Assembly (NCBI GenBank): GCA_050944355.1
Contig: JBMNQX010000010.1
Span: forward strand, 1-64,000
Length of the DNA stretch: 64,000 bases
Origin: UBA4285 sp050944355
GTDB taxonomy: Bacteria > Bacillota > Clostridia > Lachnospirales > Lachnospiraceae
Direction: 5' to 3'
The translations under genes were made by a program, and so were the position numbers. Within the stretch, counting starts at the first letter, position 1; each line of letters begins with the position of its first letter. The notes beneath the pieces are model-generated. The model saw only the letters and a list, made by a program, of their open reading frames with translations, searched no databases and was not told where the DNA came from. Positions 1 to 8,773 of the stretch are shown here, piece by piece.

Positions 1-1489
1 CGCTTTCCTCTATTTCCGGTTTTCCAGCCTCTGCTGTCGTCTGTCCTTCTGCCACGCCCTCGGTGCTCTCCTTCATAAACAGGATTTTTATCGTTGCCAA
101 GCAAATCTTGAAATCCTCTGCCAGACTCGGCTTAGAAATATACATCAAATCCATGAGTAGCTTGTCATAGGGCGTTGTATTGTACTGCCCATACACCTGC
201 GCGTATCCAGTCAATCCACACTTACACTGTAGTCTCAAATCAAATTCTGGTAGTTCTTCTTTGTACTGAGCGGCTATTTCCGGTCTTTCCGGTCTGGGTC
301 CGACTATCGACATATCGCCCTTCAGAATATTGATGAGCTGTGGCAGTTCATCCATCCGACATGACCGGATAAACCTGCCGATCTTTGTAATACGTGGATC
401 TTTTTCACCCGTTGACAGCCTGGCTACACCGTCCTTTTCCGCGTCCATGCGCATAGAGCGGAACTTCAGAACCTCAAATACTTTTCCGTTCTTAGTCAAT
501 CTCTTCTGGCGATAGAATGCCGTTCCGCCGTCAGAACGAATGATAATCGCCAGCACAATCATCAGTGGACTTAAAATGACAAGTCCCAAACTGCTGAACA
601 AGATATCAAAGAACCGCTTAAAAAACAGATATTCAGGACTCGGATTGTATCGCCCGACTCGCAGCATTGGTTCATGAAAAAGCGGCATTCTCACCGCTCC
701 GGACATAATGACGTCGCCAATACGCGGTAGAACGTAAGCCACTACGTCATAAGCTGCGCAGTACTTTACAATCTGGTTTCTGTCATGACTATGAAGCCCA
801 CAGAGAAATACGACATGCGCATCTCCAATAATTTTACGAATTTGCTTCTGCTCTGTCTCTTTGTCATTGCCTGTCACTTCATCATTTAAAATATCATTTA
901 TTGAATATACACCGTTGATCTTAAAGTGTGCCTCCATGCCATATTGATGAATCAGCTTTTCCATCCCCGCCATTTCATCATATATAATGATGGACGGCAT
1001 GGCAGGATAACGTCGAAAATACCACTTATGGCTCCATCTGGCCCAGAGAATAATGATGCAGACCTGAACAGCAAGCATCACCAAGAGAACTAATATATTG
1101 GGCAAATGAGCCAGCAACAGCCACATGACAATATAGATCATAAAATTTGTAATGATAACTGCCAGTAACTGAGAATAAATAATCTCAGAAATCCTTTTAA
1201 TTTGGATCAGAAATCCGGAATACAGGTGAGCTGTCAGATAATATAAAATATAATACAAGGTAATCATCAGAAAATTGCCCATCTTGTAGTATGGATCTCT
1301 CATTTGCGGCACATAGTAAATAAGCCAGGCAAATACGAACGGGACTCCCACAGTCAGCACATCCACTAGCTTTACCAGGCGCAGAATTGATCTGTGTTTC
1401 GTTCGGCTACACCCATAAATATCTTTGATCGTTGAGCCGTTATAGTGATATTCCGGCAACGAATTTTTTGTGGAATCCATCACACTCAC
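1..1489 (-). CDS. Exopolysaccharide polyprenyl glycosyl-1-phosphate transferase (3' end cut by window edge)
   Basis: The frame stays open from the start to base 1, so the C-terminus is outside the window. The N-terminal part has several hydrophobic membrane segments, followed by a Rossmann-like region and then the bacterial sugar transferase domain: KRFFDILFSSLGL entry helix, FRSMR, TRLSTGEKDPRITKIGRF-like segment, DELPQL, and SIVGPRPERPE. By family knowledge this enzyme loads the first sugar-phosphate onto undecaprenyl phosphate in the membrane, starting capsule or EPS repeat-unit synthesis. The start may be GTG at 1489 (GGGGGAG lies 10 bases upstream) or the in-frame ATG at 1480. It is the last visible gene of the EPS operon; a weak internal promoter (TTGCAG-17-GATTAT) is possible in the 114 bases before it. 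Confidence 0.9.
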   Translation of the reverse strand, partial: MSVMDSTKNSLPEYHYNGSTIKDIYGCSRTKHRSILRLVKLVDVLTVGVPFVFAWLIYYVPQMRDPYYKMGNFLMITLYYILYYLTAHLYSGFLIQIKRISEIIYSQLLAVIITNFMIYIVMWLLLAHLPNILVLLVMLAVQVCIIILWARWSHKWYFRRYPAMPSIIIYDEMAGMEKLIHQYGMEAHFKINGVYSINDILNDEVTGNDKETEQKQIRKIIGDAHVVFLCGLHSHDRNQIVKYCAAYDVVAYVLPRIGDVIMSGAVRMPLFHEPMLRVGRYNPSPEYLFFKRFFDILFSSLGLVILSPLMIVLAIIIRSDGGTAFYRQKRLTKNGKVFEVLKFRSMRMDAEKDGVARLSTGEKDPRITKIGRFIRSCRMDELPQLINILKGDMSIVGPRPERPEIAAQYKEELPEFDLRLQCKCGLTGYAQVYGQYNTTPYDKLLMDLMYISKPSLAEDFKICLATIKILFMKESTEGVAEGQTTAEAGKPEIEES

Positions 1490-1603
1490 AGATTTTATGC
1501 TCCCCCTATAATGTCTGATACAAATAATCATAATTATGGACCAGACCTGCAAAATATTTCCCGCTAACCATTCACATACTTTTGCATAGCCACTAACCTG
1601 AGT

Positions 1604-2344
1604 TTATTCTTTGTTGCTTTGATACTTGTATTTATATGAATACGATCCGTAATGCCCTTCTCCCGGGGCCGCATCATTATAAACGAACCCGAGCACTCTG
1701 GCGCCCGCTCTGTCCAGCTGCTGCAGGGCACTGGCAATGAGTCTCCTGTCCGTGGAATTGTGCCGCACGACAAAGAGAAAGCCGTCGCAATATGGTGCCA
1801 CAATAGAAGCATCCGCCACAAGCGTAACCGGCGGAAGATCGATGATAATGTAATCAAAAACTTTCTTCAATTCCTGCATCAGGATTTCCATGCGCTTTGA
1901 CTGTAAAAGCCAGGTGGAATCCGGCGGAATACTGCCGGACGGAATCACGTCGATGCCGAACTGGGTCAGACGGCGAAATCCTGTTTCCGCCTTTGCCTGC
2001 CCCACCAGTACATCTGACAGCCCTGGTTTTCCTTTAATATGCAACTTGGCGGCAATTATAGGACGACGCATATCACCGTCAATCAATAACACCCTTTTCC
2101 CGAGCTGCGCAAAGGAAATAGCATGATTGATCGCGTTGATGCTCTTTCCGTCACCAGTGAAAGCACTTGTCACTCCGATAACCTTACAGCCAGTTCCGGT
2201 AAGAGAAAACAACACATTGGTCCGGAGCTGCTTATAAGCTTCCTGTATCGACCAGGGAGAATTTTCAGTCAAAATCATGGATTTTTCGGTTGTCCTGGCT
2301 TTTTTTTCTTTTTGGGCTTTTTTAGCTTTTATCTTGACCGCCAT
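1604..2344 (-). CDS. CpsD/CapB-family tyrosine-protein kinase
   Basis: This 246-residue cytoplasmic BY-kinase has a modified Walker A (TGDGKS, about residue 65), a Walker A' (LLIDGDMRRP) and a Walker B (YIIIDLPP). Its C-terminal tail is a tyrosine cluster (YGSYSYKYKYQ), the usual autophosphorylation site. In this family the kinase works with the membrane partner encoded just upstream (2359-3123) and is dephosphorylated by the PHP phosphatase at 3181-3906, controlling polymer length and export. The ATG at 2344 follows AAGGAG at 10 bases. The Walker A has Ile where most relatives have Thr after Ser (GKSI rather than GKST). Confidence 0.92.
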   Translation of the reverse strand: MAVKIKAKKAQKEKKARTTEKSMILTENSPWSIQEAYKQLRTNVLFSLTGTGCKVIGVTSAFTGDGKSINAINHAISFAQLGKRVLLIDGDMRRPIIAAKLHIKGKPGLSDVLVGQAKAETGFRRLTQFGIDVIPSGSIPPDSTWLLQSKRMEILMQELKKVFDYIIIDLPPVTLVADASIVAPYCDGFLFVVRHNSTDRRLIASALQQLDRAGARVLGFVYNDAAPGEGHYGSYSYKYKYQSNKE

Positions 2345-2358
2345 GAATCCGTTTCTCC

Positions 2359-3123
2359 TTATTTCTTATAATAATGTCCGTAGTATCCGTATTCTTTGGC
2401 AGAACCCGCCGATTCGAAATCCGGGATGGTGCCAATGACTGAGATGCCGAACTCTTCTGCCAGAGCGTCCTCATTTTTCACCCGATTGTCGGTCAACTCA
2501 CGGATCACTACATATATCATCGCGAAAAGAGCCCCCAGGATCAGTCCCACCGCAGTATTTCTGCCCGTCCGCGGTGAATACTTATGTTCAGCTGGAATCG
2601 GGTCTGACACGACCTTCATAGAGGATCCTTCGACAATATCCGAGATATAATCCGGTGCCACGGATGCAATAGCCTGTGCATATGCGTATGCCAAGTCTGC
2701 ATCCTTCATCGTAACATAGACCGTGAGCAGCTGCGTATCTTCCTGCACTTGGGTAGATACATAATCGCTCAATTCACTTGTATCCTCATACGAAACGCCA
2801 GCCACATTTGCTGCATCGACAAGCACGGAACGACTTGTGATAATAGCCGCATAGGTATAGGTAAGAGACTGCGCGGCGGACGTATCTCCGCTGCTGAGAG
2901 ATGACGTGTTTTCCGAAGAGCTGTGGTTATTTACATAGGCCGTAAAACTCACCCGATAGGTAGGGCTGATAATGAACGCATTTACGGCAAAGACGATGAT
3001 CCCTGTCACCAGCGCTGCGAGAATAACCAGCCACTTCTTCTTCCAAATGGCCCGGAAGAGCTGCCCCAGATCAATTTCGACCACTTCATTGTTCTGGGCG
3101 GCGGATAGTTTTTCATTTTCCAT
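2359..3123 (-). CDS. Wzz/CpsC-type polysaccharide chain-length regulator
   Basis: This 254-residue membrane protein has one hydrophobic segment near residues 30-52 and a second near 190-210, flanking an extracellular loop, which is the Wzz domain layout. The C-terminus is cytoplasmic and rich in Tyr and Gly (YGYYGHYYKK). In the CpsC/CapA family this protein activates the BY-kinase encoded 14 bases downstream and sets polymer length. The order phosphatase-CpsC-CpsD-sugar transferase matches Gram-positive cps/eps operons. Ser-rich stretches around residues 75-95 lie in the outer loop. Confidence 0.9.
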   Translation of the reverse strand: MENEKLSAAQNNEVVEIDLGQLFRAIWKKKWLVILAALVTGIIVFAVNAFIISPTYRVSFTAYVNNHSSSENTSSLSSGDTSAAQSLTYTYAAIITSRSVLVDAANVAGVSYEDTSELSDYVSTQVQEDTQLLTVYVTMKDADLAYAYAQAIASVAPDYISDIVEGSSMKVVSDPIPAEHKYSPRTGRNTAVGLILGALFAMIYVVIRELTDNRVKNEDALAEEFGISVIGTIPDFESAGSAKEYGYYGHYYKK

Positions 3124-3180
3124 ATCTGGTACCTGCTTCCTGTTTACTGCTGCGGCAAATCAGAATTCCGCAGAGAAAAT

Positions 3181-3906
3181 TTATAAAATTTCCCCCTGAG
3201 CCATCCGGGCCGGGTTGTCATGAAATAGTCTGACAGCAAATGAGTTGCCAAACTTCTTTTCGACAAAATAATAACACTCTGCCAGATGTGACGGCCGCTC
3301 CTGCATGTCATGAGCGTCCGATCCGACAAAATCGACGCGGTCTGTCTTCAGCATCTTTGCGGCGAAGCGCTTGCTCCCGAAACCTTCCAGACCAAGAATG
3401 CAGTCTGCGTTCATTTGCAGATAGCCGCCCATTTCATGAATGTCGTCGATGAGCCGCGGATTGTCCCGAATCGCCTGTACCCGCTCGCCATGTGCGATGA
3501 CTGGCCGAAGATTCTGGTTGATCAGCGCATAGCATTGCTCACGGATCATGTGTTCCGGAGCGCCACCCGAAAATTCCGCGAGAACATATGGCCCGCCGTT
3601 TATGCGATAGCGCGGATCTGCAAGCGCCGTCTCTTCCATCTCATAACTGACATGAAATTCGCACCCAAGATACAGACGCAGTTTTTCGAAACGAGATGCG
3701 GTTTCCTGCTGCAGCTTCAGAAACGAAGCTTCCACATCGTCGCGGCTTGTCTCAAACATGCCTTTCCGGTAGTGCGGAGTGCAGATCACGTTGTATATGC
3801 CTTGTTCATAGGATTTTTGAAGCATTTGAAGCGAGACCGCCATGGATTTTGCACCATCATCCACGCCTGGCACAACATGACAATGCATGTCCCAGATATC
3901 GGCCAT
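3181..3906 (-). CDS. CpsB/CapC-family PHP-type tyrosine-protein phosphatase
   Basis: This 241-residue PHP-fold protein starts with the metal-binding motif DMHCHVVPGVDDG (residues 5-17). Further ligand motifs are TPHY (about 60), AHGER (about 140) and GSDAHD (about 195). The family is a manganese-dependent phosphatase that removes phosphate from the CpsD kinase. The ATG at 3906 has a strong GGGGGAATTGA ribosome site. It is the first gene of the EPS operon; a TATACA -10 lies at 3932-3937 on the minus strand, but I see no convincing -35. Confidence 0.93.
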   Translation of the reverse strand: MADIWDMHCHVVPGVDDGAKSMAVSLQMLQKSYEQGIYNVICTPHYRKGMFETSRDDVEASFLKLQQETASRFEKLRLYLGCEFHVSYEMEETALADPRYRINGGPYVLAEFSGGAPEHMIREQCYALINQNLRPVIAHGERVQAIRDNPRLIDDIHEMGGYLQMNADCILGLEGFGSKRFAAKMLKTDRVDFVGSDAHDMQERPSHLAECYYFVEKKFGNSFAVRLFHDNPARMAQGEIL

Positions 3907-4122
3907 TCAATTCCCCCTTTAATTCAAATATTGTATACTAATATCGTCAGTCTTACAGTTTAACAGTTTAATTTTTAAGAATCTATCGGCATATTGCACA
4001 AAAAACTCAATCTTTGCCTTTGGTTTCCTGTTCAAGATAAATATTCTTGGGATATGTTATATTCAACCCCTTACAGTTGCTCTTTTCAATACAAGACAAA
4101 TGCTCATAAATCTTCTTTACAC
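3907..4122. other. Intergenic region upstream of the EPS operon
   Basis: This 216-base AT-rich gap separates the EPS operon from the molybdenum-hydroxylase operon. On the minus strand it has a TATACA -10-like box at 3932-3937, 26 bases before the EPS start, with no good -35 hexamer. No open frame in it looks like a gene. Confidence 0.4.
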
Positions 4123-4150
4123 AAAAAGGCATACCGAAAACCGGCATGCC
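4123..4150 (-). terminator. Rho-independent terminator of the molybdenum-hydroxylase operon
   Basis: On the minus strand the arms GGCATGCCG and CGGTATGCC pair (one G-T wobble) around a short TTTT loop and are followed by TTTTTG. It lies 40 bases after the last gene of the operon (4191). Confidence 0.75.
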
Positions 4151-4190
4151 AGTCATTTGCCATTTCTCTGCGGATGCGCCTGCACCTTTG

Positions 4191-5144
4191 TCATGAATGT
4201 TTTGTATTCATTGCCGTTTCTTCCATCAGCTGCCGGAATCTCATCTCCGCATACCGGCTGACGTCCTGCTGCAAAACCTCGAAGATGTGAATCAGTTTCT
4301 CCCCGCGCGTCGTGATCACCGTCCCGCCGCCGGATTTCCCGCCCGTCTGCCGCTTTACAATGCGATACCCGAGCTGCTTTTCGGCGCGCGCGATCATCCG
4401 CCACGCACTGTTGTAAGAGATGTCTGCCTTTATACAGGCTTGCCGGACAGAACCGCACTCCCCGATCTGTTTCAGCAATTTGAGGAGAGCCGGGTCAAAA
4501 AATTCCCGGCCGCTCACCAGGCTGACGGAGGTTCTGACCTGCATCAGTTTCGAGTTCTGCGTGTCAATCGCGTGCTGAAGAACGTCATTTGAATTTTCTT
4601 TCAGCGTGACTCCCTCATCGTCCACATGCATATAATAGGGAATCAGGCCCGGTATGGAGCGCAATACCCCGAGAAGTCCCTTATTTCCCCTGTATTCCAG
4701 GATCGAAGGGATAAGCGGGGCGTCGATCAGGATCGGATGGCCCACCTTGTGGCCCGCAATCGGCATCACAAGCGGCTCGCTGCATTTCATCTCGAGTCTC
4801 ACCGTGTCCTCGAGAAAAAACGGCACTGTCTCGGGCGTGATAAAAATTCGGTCCGCCTTTCCCTGCATCCAGGAGAGTCCTATCCGCACGCTGTCGATCA
4901 TGGAGGTGTTTTTGTAGTTCTCATTCCGCAGAAAAACCGCGCCTGAATTTTTCAGGGCTTCCTCTTCCTGTTCCGCTTTGTAGCCGGTCACGACGACGAT
5001 AGTATCCACGCCTGCACGGCGGAAAGACGTGACGATCCGCTCTGTGAATGAGATTCCGTCCACCTCCATCATTTCGCGGTAGCGGTTCACATGGCTGGAA
5101 TATCCGGCGGCGAGGACGATGGCTCCGTACTTTTTCTCCGTCAC
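4191..5144 (-). CDS. MobA/MocA-like nucleotidyltransferase fused to a ModE-type DNA-binding domain
   Basis: The protein has 317 residues. Residues 1-205 form a NTP-transferase domain of the MobA/MocA kind (AIVLAAGYSS at 8-17, GHPILI at 135-140). Residues about 212-295 match the ModE N-terminal winged helix (GSVRQAC, SYNSAWRMI, RQTGGKSGGG). MocA/MobA enzymes attach CMP or GMP to molybdopterin, and ModE domains bind molybdate-responsive operators. As the last gene of a molybdenum-hydroxylase operon, cofactor maturation plus regulation is the natural inference. Oddity: the usual signature after LAAG (S-x-R-M-G-x-x-K) reads SSHVNRYRE, so the nucleotide-binding Arg and Lys are changed and catalysis may be weakened or lost. 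Confidence 0.8.
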   Translation of the reverse strand: MTEKKYGAIVLAAGYSSHVNRYREMMEVDGISFTERIVTSFRRAGVDTIVVVTGYKAEQEEEALKNSGAVFLRNENYKNTSMIDSVRIGLSWMQGKADRIFITPETVPFFLEDTVRLEMKCSEPLVMPIAGHKVGHPILIDAPLIPSILEYRGNKGLLGVLRSIPGLIPYYMHVDDEGVTLKENSNDVLQHAIDTQNSKLMQVRTSVSLVSGREFFDPALLKLLKQIGECGSVRQACIKADISYNSAWRMIARAEKQLGYRIVKRQTGGKSGGGTVITTRGEKLIHIFEVLQQDVSRYAEMRFRQLMEETAMNTKHS

Positions 5145-5145
5145 T

Positions 5146-5457
5146 TTATTCGCCTTCCATCAGATGTCCGTAATCTCTGGTGATCAGTTTCGAGACCGCA
5201 TAGAGTTCATCCGCATCGCTGACGGGCTCAAAGTAAAACGTATCCCCCTCAGACACCTTGCGGACAACCGTGATGTCGTTCATACCATCCGGATCCTTTC
5301 TCTCCCCGTTCTCGTCCTTTTCTTCGGCTGAGACGAGCGCCATGTAATTTTTCCCATTCAACTCATATTCGTCCAGAATCACAAATTCGTACTCTTTGTT
5401 TTTGTTGTCTACCAGCGTGACTCTGCGCTGCTCTACTCTCTTCTCATTTTCATCCAT
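5146..5457 (-). CDS. DUF1292-like small acidic protein
   Basis: About 104 residues, strongly acidic, with the pattern VTLVDNKNKEYEF...ILDEYELNGKNYMAL...DITVVRK typical of the Firmicutes DUF1292 (YrzB-like) family, whose role is unknown. A longer reading from 5502 overlaps the upstream gene; the ATG at 5457 (or 5460) is preferred because GAGGTG sits just ahead of it and the upstream stop is at 5469. The downstream start at 5144 nearly touches its stop, so it is translationally linked within the operon. Family members are usually housekeeping-like, so its place in this catabolic operon may be accidental. Confidence 0.7.
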   Translation of the reverse strand: MDENEKRVEQRRVTLVDNKNKEYEFVILDEYELNGKNYMALVSAEEKDENGERKDPDGMNDITVVRKVSEGDTFYFEPVSDADELYAVSKLITRDYGHLMEGE

Positions 5458-5468
5458 CATCTGCACCT

Positions 5469-6011
5469 CTAAAATCGGATTGTCTGCCGCTCGGGTTCCC
5501 ACGCATGCAGGATTCTCTTGTGCTCGCGCTGCGCCGTAGCGCTGTCGTCATGAATCATTATATAATGAACGGTCGCCGTGGCCGCCACACTCTGATCCGG
5601 CAGAATGATGGCGCCGTCCACAAAATAATGTCTTCTCTCTTTCCGGCACGGACATGCGACGATCACTACCTCCGTGTTTTCCGGAACCGGCTTCCAGTAG
5701 TGGACGTTCAGCTCAACCGTCATGGCGTTGACATTTTCTTCTTCGCGCTTCGTCTGGTGCCAGCAGACCTCGTCAAAATAGGTCGCGAGGATTCCTCCGT
5801 GCGTCACATTGGGAAATCCGTTCTCGCTCGCGTCGGTGCGGGCGATTCCCGCCGCGTAGCCGTCGTCCGTAAAATAGACTCTGACGTGAAGTCCACCGTC
5901 ACTGCGGTCTCTGCACCCGTAACAGGTCTCGCGCCACGGACGGCTGCAGAGCACTTTGTGATCCTTTACGGTTCTGGCACAGAATTTTTCATACAGCTCG
6001 TCATGAACCAT
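5469..6011 (-). CDS. PaaI-type hotdog-fold thioesterase
   Basis: The 180-residue protein carries the hotdog thioesterase signature HGGILATYFDEV (about residues 71-82) and the following VELNVHYWKPVP strand. Enzymes of this family hydrolyse acyl- or aryl-CoA thioesters in the cytoplasm. Two cysteines in CYGC (about 31-34) near the N-terminus are extra and could be structural. Its start overlaps the upstream gene by 11 bases. With a CoA-transferase and an adenylating enzyme in the same operon, it probably removes CoA from the pathway product or from dead-end thioesters. Confidence 0.85.
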   Translation of the reverse strand: MVHDELYEKFCARTVKDHKVLCSRPWRETCYGCRDRSDGGLHVRVYFTDDGYAAGIARTDASENGFPNVTHGGILATYFDEVCWHQTKREEENVNAMTVELNVHYWKPVPENTEVVIVACPCRKERRHYFVDGAIILPDQSVAATATVHYIMIHDDSATAQREHKRILHAWEPERQTIRF

Positions 6012-6381
6012 GGTCTGCTCCTCTGTTAACCGCCGCGCGATAGTCCGCGAACCCGGACAGCGCGTTCTTTAACGTCAGAAGCGCCATCAGGGCATAATAA
6101 TATTGTTCGTCGTCAGCATTTTCCGCGGGGACGCCCAGCGAGTGCAGAATATCGTCCGGGGTGACGAGATCGGCCGCCATCACTGCTTTTCCGCGGATGA
6201 GACCGGCGAGACTGTCGAGCGCCTTTTTCTGTCCGTCAGAACACAATGCCGTCGTGGTGATCCGCACCTGCGTTATGATATCCCGCTCTGTTGAAAAACT
6301 CAGGCACGCAAGCAGCCGGTTCTCCCTGTCTCTCAGTTCACTGATCGTCTCGGGGACTGCCCGTGACGTTTCTTTCTCCAA
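6001..6381 (-). CDS. Degenerate NifU/IscU-like protein
   Basis: The 126-residue protein starts at TTG 6381 behind AGGAGG with 8-base spacing. The pattern DIITQVRITTTALC...LAGLIRGK...LVTPDDILHSLGVP...ALMALLTLKNALSGFADY follows the NifU/IscU scaffold fold (FxxxGC, xGKxxxEA, ITxEDIxxxLGGLP, HCxxLAxxALxxAL). Of the expected cluster ligands only Cys47 is in place; the second (CxIA region) and the HC motif (here DEQYYY, 91-96) are missing, so it should not build a cluster the usual way. A helper for the operon's iron-sulfur enzyme is possible. The homology is read by eye and is moderately sure. Confidence 0.5.
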   Translation of the reverse strand: MEKETSRAVPETISELRDRENRLLACLSFSTERDIITQVRITTTALCSDGQKKALDSLAGLIRGKAVMAADLVTPDDILHSLGVPAENADDEQYYYALMALLTLKNALSGFADYRAAVNRGADHGS

Positions 6382-6451
6382 TTTTATTCCTCCTGTTTTC
6401 CGTCTGCTGCCCGCGGGCGTCAGGCGGATTGTTCTGGGATCTGTATGTATT

Positions 6452-7231
6452 TCAGAACGGCTTGCCCGCTGCCGTCTCGTTCCAGATCGAGCGCAGCAGG
6501 TAATTGTTCACCAGATCTTCGATAACCGCGTAATTCGGCTCCTGGCGCGTCGCCGCGCCCCAGACGCGCCGGCAGTATTCCGGCGACTGAATGAAAATGC
6601 CGATGCTCCCGATCACACAGCAAGACATCATCGACGCCTGCTGCTCATTTTTGATCTCTCCGCCGGACAGGATGAGCTGTGTCAGCACGGACCCGAACTC
6701 TTCCTCCAGCACTTCCGCCAGTTTTTTCCGATATGGCTCCGGCAGATGATCTTCCTGCATGCAGAGCAGCACATAGCTCCGGTTCTTCGGATGAAAACAC
6801 AGATAGACGTGTCTGTACAACAGATGCTCCAGCTTCTGGAAACTCTCCTCCCGGCTGTACTGCCCCGATGTAAGATACGATCTTGCCTCTTCCGTGATGT
6901 CGCGGTAACAGCTGCGAATCCGCGAGATCAGATCCTCCGTGACCGCGTCTGAGATTTTCTCCTCGCTCAAACAAAGAGACTGTGCCGCATCCGGCCGGAT
7001 TTCTTTTCCGGCGCTCTCAATGCTTTCCGAATCACCCGGATCGCCCGCCGGCGCCAGAAATGTCCCGATGTCCTCATCCCGACAGCCCGCGGCCAGAAAT
7101 TTCTCTCGGGTAAAACCGGATACACCGTCCCGGATCAGAATATCGCGGGCCGCGCGCAGAAATTTGTCACGATAAGATTCCAGCGGTCTGCCCGCCGCAT
7201 TGACCGGATTCGCGTAATTAAATTCAGGCAT
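6452..7231 (-). CDS. TetR-like regulator with a degenerate DNA-binding domain
   Basis: About 259 residues from ATG 7231, which follows AAAGGAGCTGAG; a longer frame to 7276 has no ribosome site. The N-terminal helix (FLRAARDILIRDGVSGFTREKFLAAG) resembles the start of a TetR helix-turn-helix, but the expected G-[VT]-S-x-x-x-x-Y-x-[HY]-F block is replaced by a Gly/Asp/Pro/Ser-rich stretch. The all-helical C-terminal part (FQKLEHLLYRHVYLCFHPKNRSYVLLCMQEDH) resembles TetR ligand domains and loosely echoes the regulator at 16024-16716. It may act as a ligand sensor, or have lost DNA binding. The stop of the upstream adenylating enzyme is 10 bases before its start. Confidence 0.5.
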   Translation of the reverse strand: MPEFNYANPVNAAGRPLESYRDKFLRAARDILIRDGVSGFTREKFLAAGCRDEDIGTFLAPAGDPGDSESIESAGKEIRPDAAQSLCLSEEKISDAVTEDLISRIRSCYRDITEEARSYLTSGQYSREESFQKLEHLLYRHVYLCFHPKNRSYVLLCMQEDHLPEPYRKKLAEVLEEEFGSVLTQLILSGGEIKNEQQASMMSCCVIGSIGIFIQSPEYCRRVWGAATRQEPNYAVIEDLVNNYLLRSIWNETAAGKPF

Positions 7232-7241
7232 CTCAGCTCCT

Positions 7242-8750
7242 TTAGTGGTATTTCTTCGAGAGGAGTTTGTAGTCATTGATCTCGGCAGGTGCTTTCAGCG
7301 CACTGCGGTCGATCTTGTAGTTCGCGCTCCTCGGCATTTCGTCCAGTCTGATCAGCGCCGACGGAATCATGTAATAGGGAAGATTTCTGCCGATATATTC
7401 GCGCAGCTGATCGTGGTTGACCTCGCCGTTCGCGGTGTAATACCCGATCAGAATATTCTCGCCGCCCTTGTCACAGAACGCCTTGCAGCATGCCTCCTCA
7501 ACCGTTGGAAAGCGCATCATGCAGTTCTCCACAGCCGTGAGTTCGATCCGGAATCCCCGCACCTTTACCATATCGTCCTGCCGGCCGAAGATGTTGAGTG
7601 TTCCGTCCCTGTCGATCGACGCGCTGTCTCCTGTCTTGTATATAATCTCATACCCCGGCTCGCGGGTAAAAGGATTCTGGATAAAACTGGCATGATTTTT
7701 TTCCGGCAGCTTCAGGTATCCCGCGCAGATCTGCGGTCCGCTGAGCCACAGCTCACCGCTCACGCCCGCCGGCACCGGCTTTCCTGTCTTGTCGACGACC
7801 CATGCGCGGATGGTCGGCACGAGTTTCCCGGCCGGGTAATGGCTCCGGCTGTCCTTTATCCAGTAAATCGATACGATTGCGCAGGCTTCTGTGCTGGCAT
7901 AGACATGCGCGATCCGGTAGCTTCGGGATCTCAGGTTTCTCGCGGATTCGCTCCCGCAGATCAGAACCTTAAGCGGACTCCCCTCGTCGCACTGCGCGTA
8001 TTTGACAGCCATGTGCGGCGGCAGAAACGTCACAGTTATTCGATTGTCCCGGTAATATTTCGCGAGACTCTTTATACTCTTTCGGATTTCCGCCGGGATC
8101 AGGTACAGACACGCCCCGGTCAGCAGGCTCACGCACAGGTCAAACAGGGACGCCACGAACATCATGCTCGCGAAACAGGCGTATCTGTCCGCGCCGGTGA
8201 TTCCCAGCTCTTTATAATTGGACACGCTCGTGAGGATATTCCGATTTGTCAGCAATACGCCTTTCGGTCTCGACGTGCTGCCGCTCGTATAGACGATCGC
8301 CGCGAGGCGGTTTTTTTCACCGCGTTCCTCAAACGGCTCGTCGCTCTCCTCTTCGACAGCCTCCTGAATCCATTCCGGCGTAATGACTTCCTGCGTGGCG
8401 CATTCTTCCATGCACTCGCGGTTCCTCTGCGCCGGATATTTCCTGTCGAGAAAAAGATAGACGCATCCGCACTTCCAGATGCCCAGAATCCCGATGACAG
8501 TCTCGACAGAGCGGCCGGCCATGACAGCCACGGCGCTGCCCGGCTTCAGATTCTCGGACGCAAGTTTTCTCGCTGCCTGATCGCTCATCCGGTCCAGCTC
8601 CCGATACGTCAGGCTCGCGTTCTCACACACGACGGCCGGCCGGTCCGGCTGACAGGCCGCCACTTTCCGGAAAATACCGATCAAAGATTCCCGCCTGAAC
8701 AGATCCGGATCCGCTGCCAGCTGATCAGACCAGTATTTTTCATTTTCCAT
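7242..8750 (-). CDS. AMP-forming adenylating enzyme (stand-alone acyl/aminoacyl ligase)
   Basis: About 502 residues from ATG 8750 (GGGAG five bases ahead). The ANL-superfamily motifs are present: YTSGSTSRPKG (154-164), YASTEA (284-289), YKTGD, GRQDDMVKVRG and the C-terminal catalytic lysine in NYKIDRSAL. The sequence resembles NRPS adenylation domains more than acetyl-CoA synthetases, yet there is no carrier-protein domain. It should activate a carboxylic or amino acid as the acyl-AMP and may pass it to CoA. Lying between the CoA-transferase and the thioesterase, it probably supplies the CoA thioester used by the pathway. The substrate cannot be read from the sequence. Confidence 0.85.
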   Translation of the reverse strand: MENEKYWSDQLAADPDLFRRESLIGIFRKVAACQPDRPAVVCENASLTYRELDRMSDQAARKLASENLKPGSAVAVMAGRSVETVIGILGIWKCGCVYLFLDRKYPAQRNRECMEECATQEVITPEWIQEAVEEESDEPFEERGEKNRLAAIVYTSGSTSRPKGVLLTNRNILTSVSNYKELGITGADRYACFASMMFVASLFDLCVSLLTGACLYLIPAEIRKSIKSLAKYYRDNRITVTFLPPHMAVKYAQCDEGSPLKVLICGSESARNLRSRSYRIAHVYASTEACAIVSIYWIKDSRSHYPAGKLVPTIRAWVVDKTGKPVPAGVSGELWLSGPQICAGYLKLPEKNHASFIQNPFTREPGYEIIYKTGDSASIDRDGTLNIFGRQDDMVKVRGFRIELTAVENCMMRFPTVEEACCKAFCDKGGENILIGYYTANGEVNHDQLREYIGRNLPYYMIPSALIRLDEMPRSANYKIDRSALKAPAEINDYKLLSKKYH

Positions 8751-8773
8751 ACATACTCCCGGAAACACGGAAA

